From: Dryocosmus kuriphilus
Lineage: Eukaryota > Arthropoda > Insecta > Hymenoptera > Cynipidae
Direction: 5' to 3'
DNA: 64,000 nucleotides
Assembly (NCBI GenBank): GCA_038277395.1
Contig: CM076196.1
Location: 94,432,385-94,496,384 of the forward strand
The position numbers were made by a program, and so were the translations under genes. Of this stretch, positions 56,485 through 64,000 are shown piece by piece. The notes below the pieces were generated by a model. That model was not told the DNA's origin. It did not search any database and saw only the letters and a program-made list of their open reading frames with translations. Every line of letters starts with the position of its first letter. The stretch's first letter is position 1.

Positions 56485-56802
56485 CATAGACGAACCTGGG
56501 AATGGAAACCAGAGCATTCGTCATTTCCTTTCTTTAAAAAGAGATCTATGAACCGGCATCTGAGGCAAACAATTCTAAAAATATAATATTAAGAGCCGTG
56601 GACGATGCACACAACATCACAAAGTACACGGACATACACGACACGATAGCGAAAACAATAATAATAATAACAATAATGACAACAACAATAAGAACTTAAA
56701 AAAAGTTTTTTTTAATAACTAAAAGAGTAAATAAAAATAAAATAAATATTAAGAAAAGAAATAAATAAATAAAAACAAAAATGCTATAACATGTCAATAT
56801 TT

Positions 56803-57483
56803 CTAGTGTACGCGGGATAGCCTTGCATACAGAAGGCGATTAGCCGCTATCATTGTAAACGCCCAGAAAACTCCGGACGATGCGGCAGTTGTTAGGCAAT
56901 ATCGCCTTCTGTAAAAGATGTAAAATTTTTTAGCTCCCAGGTCTTCCAAGTGATGGATGCATCTCACGTGAACGTTCCCTGTGGAAGAGACTACAACCGG
57001 GTGAAGGATGACTTTCTTCACCCTCCACACGGCCATGATCTGCTGCCTTAACTCCGCATATTTCTGGATCTTCTCAGTATATCGAAGGTGAATGTTCTTG
57101 TTTAAGGGAACACTAATGTCAATAATTCTGACATGGTCATCGCGTTTGTTCCACCAGAGAACGTCCGGTCGATTATGCCTGACTAGGTGGTTTGTCAGGA
57201 TAGTCCTGTCCTAGTAAAGGATATGATGTTCATTCTCTAGTACTCTTACCGGGGAGTATTTTTAATAAGGCTTACACTCCTTTAGCAAACCAAGATTTAG
57301 GGCAATCTGTTGGTGGATGATCCCAGCAGCATCATTGTGTCTGCGGGTATATTCTTGCGAAGCAAGTATCGTACAGCCATCACTGATGTACTCGATTACC
57401 TCATTTGGATTCCCACAGAGGCGGCACTTGTCAATAACTGCCCCAATGTTGAGGACGTGCTTTTCGTAGTTCCTCGTGTTCAT
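56803..57483 (-). pseudogene. R4/Dong zinc finger and restriction-like endonuclease
   Basis: The 57483-57262 frame carries DKCRLCGNPNEVIEYISDGC and YTRRHNDAAGIIHQQIA, a Cys-x2-Cys...His...His finger found between RT and nuclease in R2/R4-type LINEs. After a stop, 57230-57110 reads HNRPDVLWWNKRDDHVRIID and ISVP: the RPD...D...IIDISVP signature of the PD-(D/E)xK-like nuclease. The frame ends at a TAG at 56803. This domain nicks the target site to start reverse transcription. Confidence 0.82.
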
Positions 57484-57699
57484 TACCCCATCTTGGATAG
57501 CAATAACGAACCCCTCCGTTTCCGGAAAGAGTTCTCCCTACTTTAGCAAAAGGTTTGAAGCATCAGTATCCACGCACGGAAGATCTAATGTTTGAGGGTG
57601 CTTTCCATGCAATTGCTTGTTTCGCCATTGAGCATTAAGATGTTCAGCAGTTAGGTGTCCGATTTCTTGGTAATCAGAACCTGCAAGTTTCATAGGATT

Positions 57700-59166
57700 T
57701 TATAGGTCTACTCCACAGATATATTCGTAAAGCGGGATAATCGTCCTGTTTAGGAAGTATTCACGGAGCTGTGTGACTTGTGAGTCACAAAGCCGTCGAA
57801 AATCCAAAACCCCTCTACCCCCAAGCTTGCGTGGAAGGCCTATTCTCTCCACAGCCGTTCTCTGGTGATGCATCCGATGTTCAGACATTTTTACGCGGAT
57901 GGTTCTGTTTACAGCCTCGAGGTCCGTCTTAGACCACAATATTGACCTAAAAGAGTATGCCAGGAGAGGAATAGCAAAGGTGTTAATTGCCTTGATGATG
58001 TTCTTAGCATCGAGACCGGCAGACAGGATTAAACTCAGTCGTCTCGAAAAGTTAGTCTTAAGTGCCTCTTTCATTACAGACAGAAGTGGTCCTTTTGCCT
58101 GCAATACACCGAGATACCTATATGACTCCCCAACAATCATCGTCTGTATCAGATCCGGATCATCCGTTTCCAGCGGAGTGACCATTTTTCCATGGGATAA
58201 ATGCAGTTTCCTGCATTTATCCAGGCCCAGAATCATCCTGATGTTTGGACTCTGAGCCAGCATAAACCTTTAGATCGTCCATGTAAAGGAGGTGAGTTAG
58301 CTGAAATTCAGCCACACCCGCCATTATATTAAACACGTAGGACGTGTTGTTGAGTGTTCTACTTCAAGAGTTCAAGGCCAAACAGAACCATAATGAACTG
58401 AAACAGTCACCTTAAAAGATGCCTCGTTTAATTGACAAGGACTTAGTGTCCCTCGTCAGTCCACGATTGAAACACGTGATTTTCGTGCACCTGTGCTCAT
58501 GGCGTGACTCAAAAGTTGAATCACGCACGGACTGATCTTATATATCCTAAGAACCTCAAGTAGATAGTCGTTAGGCACCGAGGGAAAGGTTTGCTTATAG
58601 TCAACATAGGCCATGTGTAAATCATGTTGGTGGTGCTGCGCATGTAGCACCAACGCAGTATCAATTGTGACCAAGTCCTTGCAACCACGGGAGCCCCGAC
58701 AGCAACCCTTTTGTTCTTCTGTCAGGACTTTGTTCTCTTCACAGTGTTTACAGATGCCTTCAGATATAATAGCCGTGAGACACTTGTAAAGTGTGGAAAG
58801 GCAGGCAATTGGTCGATAATCTTTAGGTCTATTAGGATCTGCTTTTTTAGGTATCATATACGTGACTGCCTCTGCCATAAAAAAAGGCATAAGTTGAAGA
58901 TTCACTAAAATGGCCTGAAGGGCGCCCACAAGGGCGGGGTGCAGAGCCACTAGATACTTGTACCAGTAACTGTGCACCCCATCTGGACCAGAGGGTGACT
59001 TCCAGTTCTTAGTCCTCTTTATAAGGTGAGTTACCTCAGAAGCTGTGATAGATACATTATCCATAGCAGGCATTCCTGAAACTCTCTCCTTCTCGAAGTC
59101 ATGCCACGGCGTGTTCAAATCACTTGACACATGATTACCCCAGATACCTGACCAATATCTGGCCAT
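57700..59166 (-). pseudogene. R4/Dong reverse transcriptase
   Basis: The 59166-58456 frame has KSPSGPDGVHSYWYKYL, AVTYMIPKKADPNRPKDYRP and AYVDYKQTFPSVPNDYLLEV, the fingers and first catalytic block. A broken stretch then carries LLYMDDLKVYA (about 58275), the catalytic Asp pair, in another frame. The 58263-57700 frame continues with YRYLGVLQAKG and a thumb with LGGRGVLDFRRLCDSQ. Two frameshifts separate these pieces. Block sequence and gene order match R4-clade proteins recalled from insects and nematodes. Confidence 0.85.
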
Positions 59167-60663
59167 CTCCTCAGTACTCGGGGGTTCACTGGCATTATTG
59201 ATTTCTCCATCAGGAAGCTTACGGTAAAACTTCTTTTCATCTTGTCTTGTAAAAACATCTTGTTGTCATAACTTCTCGCGGTAGACCGTTTGAAGCTCCG
59301 CAGACGCGCTGACAGGACCATGAGCCTTTGTTTCAAGTATTCAATTACTTCGTCTAGATCCTTAGATATTCTTGGATTGATGTTATGTGGACGAAGGATT
59401 TCCTCCACGTGGCGAGTCAGCTTCTGTGTCCGATCGCCCTTCCGAAATTGGCACAGCAGACCAAGTTTAGCTCTTACTTTGCTGACTTCATTTTAAAAGC
59501 CTAAACTTCCATGGAGGATCTGACTTACTCCTGGGGAAGTAGGTGTTATTTTCCCTAGGCTTGATTTTGATGCTTAACGTCCTGGCACACGCGACAGCAG
59601 CGCAATATGCAATAGTCTGCAACTGCTGTAAAATGATGTCTTGACGCAGGAACAGAGGCAATATGTTCCGTAAACTCTATGATGGCATCAGTGAAGTACC
59701 CTAAGAGACGCAAGCTCTGTTCATTGAGCTCTTAAGTTGGGTCCGCAGAGGCGTGGTCTGTCGGATGAAGCCCTAATGATTGAGGACTATGTGACAATCT
59801 TCGTTCTACATCCCCCGGGCCCAGCTCCCGAACATTTGTAGCGTCTCGTATCTCGGTCAGAATCTCCTCCTCAACTCCCTCCAGGGGGCTCATTTCGGGG
59901 AGTGCTAGTTCTTGTTGCACTTGCCTCTTAATGTTTTCAATGTAGACAACGGAAAGGAGCTTTCGGCGCTCAATTCAGTGGAATTGGTCAGCTGAGTGTT
60001 GGGCAGTCACCCTCGAGGCTAAGTCCGGATGAAGGCTTATGAAGAGACGATCTTGTTCGCTCGTGATAAACCCCCTCCGAAGAAATCCTCAAAGTGACAT
60101 CTGACTACATCCTTGTTCATGGTTTTCCATGATATCCGCTTTCTGATCTGTGTACCCACCTGTTGTTGCTGGAGAAAGGTCTCAACCTCGGATCTAATTC
60201 GGCTGATGGTTCTTCTATGGAGGAGATTCTCCCGAGTTATTAGTTGTACTCTCCGACAGAGGTCATCTTCTGTTACTGTCGGTAGTTGCGGGAATTTCGC
60301 TACAAATTTTCGGCGAAAGGCCATCCCATCTTGTGAACTGGTGGTCGCACTTAACTCATTCTCAAATTGGCAACGCATCAAATACTCATCATGTTGAGGT
60401 TGAAAATTGATGCGTTGCTGCGGTATACCTGCTGAAGTGGTCGGACATTCGTTAACTTCCGAAGCATTATCAGCAGTTGTGCCTGATGACATGGCACCTA
60501 CCGCCTCTTGCCGGTGTTCTGGCTGGACCGAGTTTTCTTCGGGTGACATGTTTCGAGTTGCCTGTTCATCACGCAACTCGCCGTTGTCAGTCCGAGTACT
60601 TTCGCACCCGTCGGTGTCATCAGGATGAACCCGTCGATCTTCGAGTAGCGACCACCGCTTCAT
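59115..60663 (-). pseudogene. R4/Dong N-terminal region
   Basis: The 60663-60037 frame starts MKRWSLLEDRRVHPDDTDG and includes FRRKFVAKFPQLPTVTEDDL and LHRRTISRIRSEVETFLQQQ. A stop follows, and two short frames (59920-59732 and 59408-59115) bridge to RT. The FRRKFVAKFP...RRTISRI block is repeated on the plus strand at 63738-63998, which shows it is element coding. I do not recognise a named domain; a DNA-binding role is usual for this part of the family. Confidence 0.75.
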
Positions 60664-61038
60664 AAAATTTCGTAATTATTCATTTAAGGTTTCTAAAGCT
60701 AGGGAGAGGGTAGTACACCCTCGCAGAACCCCGCATGCAAGGATAAGGTCTATATACTCCAGGAGGCGACCTGTTATCCTAGAGACACCGTACACGACAC
60801 CACACCCCATGGTGCCACGCAGCCTTAAACACGGTAATTCACGCCATGACTTGGGAGTTATTCCTTCGGGACCATCCCTGGACCATTTTCCGTGAATGCC
60901 TATTTAGTTGTGTAACTATTCAGCAGAAAATCTTAGTACAGGCCCCCCCTCTATCCGCAACCTGAGGACGCGCCTGGTGGCCTCGTAAAGGGCCCCATCC
61001 GTGATAAAACGAATATCGAGTTAACCCGGATGCTCAGG
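60664..61038 (-). repeat. 5' leader of the R4/Dong element
   Basis: Landmarks CTATCCGCAACC, GGACCATCCCTGGACCATTT and CCTAGAGACACCGT recur in reverse orientation at 63225-63520 upstream of the plus-strand copy. This confirms a shared leader of about 300 bp. Confidence 0.8.
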
Positions 61039-61072
61039 TTATTATTATTATTATTATTATTACTATTATTAT
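61039..61072. repeat. (TTA)n tract between two R4/Dong copies
   Basis: About 11 TTA units with one interruption (ACT). It joins the 3' end of one element copy to the 5' end of the next. Confidence 0.85.
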
Positions 61073-61400
61073 GGGCCCATCTCCTCCAACAGGTACTCAT
61101 GACCCGGTACCTCGCTACCAAACACGGTCGCAAACGCGGCAAGTGCTTAGTAGATTCGTTTGTGTCAGATGCGGTTTCAAAAATTATTCTGCTTCAACAT
61201 TCGTCAAATAATTAAAATAATCCTGCTCTGAACCATGAAGCATCGCAGCTTTTGCTCAGGCATAAAATGATGCCTGAAGCATGAGGTGTTTTTCTGAATT
61301 GAAGAAATTCACAAATGTCTCAAGCAGTCGCCCGAAGAACCATTGCTTGTTTATTTATTTTTTTTATTTTATTTTTTTTTTAACGAACAATGCTCCCTTA
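61073..61400 (-). mobile_element. 3' UTR fragment of a second R4/Dong copy
   Basis: Diverged copy of 56107-56395 in the same orientation. It ends at the (TAA)n tract exactly where a 3' terminus should. Coding sequence is not found upstream on the minus strand, so this copy is heavily 5'-truncated, as is usual for LINEs. Confidence 0.75.
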
Positions 61401-63224
61401 CAGGCAACATTATCAGAGAGAATTTTCGCGAAACGTGTCGAAACAATGTAAACGTATACATCCTCAACTAATGTATGTACTATCTTTGTTTATTAATATA
61501 TTTCCCTCTTTATCTTAAAGTTCCAGAAGGTTCTATGTACATCATAAATACGCTAAGTCGTCACAGAAGTCCAATGTCAGCAACCCACCGTACCTAGGTA
61601 CTGACTGAATGACCTTCTAGCGTAGATACGAATCATCATCATCATCGTCTGTTGGTACATGACTGTTTTACAGACATTTAGCGCGGACATGAACCACCAT
61701 CACCAGTCGGTTACTGATTAATTTTACAGGCATTCAGCAGGTATTTTAGCACGGACACGAACCATCATCGCCTGTTGGTAAATGACTGTTTATGCAGACA
61801 TGCAGCACGGACATGAACCAACATCGCCTGTCGGTTACTGATTAATTTTATAGACATTCAGCACAGACACAAACCATCATCGACATTCGATTACTGATTA
61901 ATTTTGCAGAGATTTAGTCTGGACCAGAACCCTTCGGCCGAACTGTGGTTTTATAAACGTTTAGCTTGAAACAAGCCCTGCTCCTCAAGCCTATATATCT
62001 CAGCAACTTACCGTAATTGAATACTGACTGAATTTTACTTTAGCACGGACACAAACCACCATGGCCTGTCGATTATTGACTAATTTTACAGCCATTCAGC
62101 CTAGAAGAGAACCCTTCTGCCGAAATGTGGTTTTACAATCATTTAGCTTGAAACATAACCCTGCCCATGAAGCCTGTAGCTCGACAACCCGCCCAAATTT
62201 TACAAGAGGGAAAAGTGATTGCATTTCTTGAGTACATGCCAGCAAAATTTTTTTTTTTCAATATAAGATTATTTTGAGATTTTCGAGTTTAGATTTTGAG
62301 TTTTCATTCACGAACGTGATGAAACTTGTCGAGCTTCTATCGTGTAATCTAACCTTATTGTGCAATATCAAGACTCCCCCTTTGCACCTCCGTCCCTTAT
62401 CACACCCATAATGCCATTAAAATAATGAGGGCAGAGTTAGAGAAAGAGAGAGGTGAAAACACGTTCAAACCTGCATGATGACGTCATAGAGTATGTTGGC
62501 GCGTGCCTGTCGAAAATATTCAAGAAACAAATGGAGAAGGGTGACTCATACATATGGAATTCTCGCCCCTATAAGCTTCTAGGATTAATGACATCAAAAT
62601 AATGAGGTCAGTGTTAGAGGGGGGGGGGGGGGGGGGCATGTTTAAACTCGCCTGATGACGTCATCCTGTCGATGAATTTATGCTCTTATATTTTAATATA
62701 CAAGCCGATGGAGAGTGAGAGAGAAAGAATTTTTGAGATGTAAATTCCAATACATAACCTTAATAGTAATAAGGAATGCGGCGTTCACGCAAAGCTCGTA
62801 GTGGTGCTATATATGGTAAAGACCTGCCTCAATATTCCTACTTTACCGATACAGGGTAATACCGACTGTCGAAAGCGGATATTGGCGCCATCTATCGGGG
62901 ATAACAAGAAGTTTGTTGTGGTGGGGCCCTACCTTACCGACCGAGGGTAACACCGCCTGTCGATATCTTAGCACGGACACGTGCCACTGAGGGAGTAGTG
63001 GCGCCATCTGTCAGCGAAAGCGCGAAGCTTGTCGAGGTGATGTCGAACATACATAGCTTAACTACTAGCGCAAAATAGTATCAGAGGATGAAGATAAAGA
63101 AGAAAAATTAGCCATGCTATTCAATAATAATGTTGATGGTGATAATAATAACAAAAGAATAATATTAATAATAGTAACAATAACAATAGTATTATTAATA
63201 AAAATATTAATAATAACAATAATA
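61401..63224. repeat. Degenerate short repeats, no gene
   Basis: Between about 61620 and 62120 a ~60-65-bp phrase recurs (CACGGACA-GAACCA-CATC, then TCGGTTACTGATTAATTTTA). From 62370 to 62700 two blocks share AATAATGAGG-CAG-GTTAGAG and CCTG-ATGACGTCAT. The second block has an 18-base G run (62619-62636). Near 62840-63010 two blocks share TACCGACTGTCGA-like and TGGCGCCATCT phrases. No coding region recognised. Confidence 0.55.
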
Positions 63225-64000
63225 ACCCGGCATCTGGGCTTATTCAGATAGGGCCTTTGACCAGGTCTCCAGGCTCGTCCTCGGGTTGCGGATAGAGTGT
63301 CCCTGTACCAAAGGTTTCTGCTGAATATAGTTAGAAAGTTAAGTAAGGAGTCGCGGAAAATGGCCCAGGGATGGTACCGAAGGAAATACCCCAACCCATG
63401 GGCGTGAAATACCGTGCTCAAGGCTGCATAGCACCAGGAATGTGGTGCCACAAACGGTGTCTCTAGGGTACCAGATCGCCGCTTAAAGTATTTAGACCTT
63501 ACCCTCGCATGTTGAGGCTCTGCGAGGGCGGACCACCCTTTCTCCTTCGGGACCATCACTGGACCATTGTCGGCGACTGCTTATTCAACTTTTTAACCAC
63601 ATTCATCAGAAACCCTCGATGCAGGGAACCTCTATCCGCAACCCGAGGACCAGCCCTTTGGCTTATCCCGGATACTGGGTTATTGTTCTTATTCGCAGAA
63701 GCGCATCAATTTTCGACCTCAACATGATGAGTACCTAATGCGCTCCCAATTAGAAAGCGATCTGGGTGCGACCAACACTTTACAGGACAGGATGGACTTT
63801 CGCAGAAAATTTGTGGCGAAATTCCCGAAATTACTTGCAGTAACAGAAGAAAACCTTATTCGGAGAATACAGATGATAACTCAAAAGAATCTTCTACCAA
63901 GGAGGACCATCAGCAGAATTATATCCGACCTTGAGAGCGCACTTCAGAAACAACAGGGGGTACACAGATCAGGAAGCGAATATCATGGAATACCATGAAC
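63225..64000 (+). mobile_element. R4/Dong-type copy on the plus strand, cut by the window edge
   Basis: The leader (63225-63520) follows an AATAATAA-rich tract, as in the minus copy. Coding starts in a plus frame at 63738-63998 with FRRKFVAKFPKLLAVTEENL and LLPRRTISRIISDLESALQK, matching the minus copy N terminus. Between them, 63530-63690 is an inverted partial copy of the leader, replacing the first ~110 codons. RT lies beyond the window. Confidence 0.75.

Larger units (their letters stand above)
56107..61038 (-). mobile_element. R4/Dong-type non-LTR retrotransposon between (TAA)n tracts
   Basis: On the minus strand: a 5' leader (61038-60664), an N-terminal region, reverse transcriptase, a CCHH-type finger, a restriction-like endonuclease and a long 3' untranslated region ending in GGGCCTAC followed by (AAT)n (56106-56089). 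The same kind of (AAT)n tract precedes the 5' end (61072-61039). R2-group LINEs with this nuclease are usually site-specific, and Dong is known to insert in TAA repeats, so the context agrees with the protein. Several frameshifts interrupt the single reading frame. Confidence 0.82.

Noticed and set aside
56304..56586. Frames with a long Arg-Glu repeat
   Set aside because: They translate a (GA)n microsatellite inside the 3' UTR of the R4/Dong element.

Overview
The window looks like non-coding, TE-dense DNA from an animal, most probably an insect. The evidence is AT-rich sequence with spliced transposase genes, APE-type and restriction-like-endonuclease LINEs, Penelope elements with a hammerhead ribozyme, and env-bearing Gypsy elements. 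A hymenopteran host would fit, but the sequence does not prove it. I see no confident single-copy host gene; the best candidate is one possible terminal exon near 5.5 kb. Nearly everything recognisable is transposable-element sequence, much of it nested.

Layout. 1-5.0 kb: a short tandem repeat, then a decayed RTE-type LINE on the minus strand. 5.76-9.48 kb: a DNA transposon with terminal inverted repeats over 600 bp, a 3-bp TTA duplication and a broken transposase of a family I cannot place in a named superfamily. 9.6-13.8 kb: a non-autonomous foldback element with a 9-bp target duplication, filled with ~143-bp tandem units that invert near its end. 14.2-16.6 kb: a degraded Penelope-like element (+). 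18.5-20.9 kb: a second, better preserved Penelope-like element (-) with a well-formed hammerhead ribozyme. 20.94-28.37 kb: CACTA/EnSpm-like element CACTA-1, with a tnp2-type transposase and a multi-exon DUF4806-like accessory gene. 28.4-31.5 kb: minisatellite and degenerate repeats.

31.5-45.1 kb: Gypsy-1 (-), a Ty3/Gypsy LTR element with a 4-bp AATA duplication. Its protease region is split by a second, complete CACTA element (CACTA-2, 34.31-42.24 kb, CACTT termini, TA duplication). CACTA-2 carries a different tnp2-like transposase and a divergently transcribed accessory gene that ends in a BEN-like domain. 45.1-48.5 kb: minisatellites and possible Polinton-type fragments. 48.49-54.54 kb: Gypsy-2 (+), an env-bearing errantivirus-like provirus with many breaks. 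56.1-61.04 kb: an R4/Dong-type LINE (-) with reverse transcriptase, zinc finger and restriction-like endonuclease. It sits between (TAA)n tracts, head to tail with the 3' end of a second copy. A third copy runs off the right edge (+).

The most interesting points are: the two CACTA elements that pair a tnp2 transposase with unrelated spliced accessory proteins; the unplaced long-TIR DNA transposon; the foldback element that shares a sequence module with it; the hammerhead ribozyme with a self-complementary helix III; and the R4/Dong copies stacked in (TAA)n DNA.
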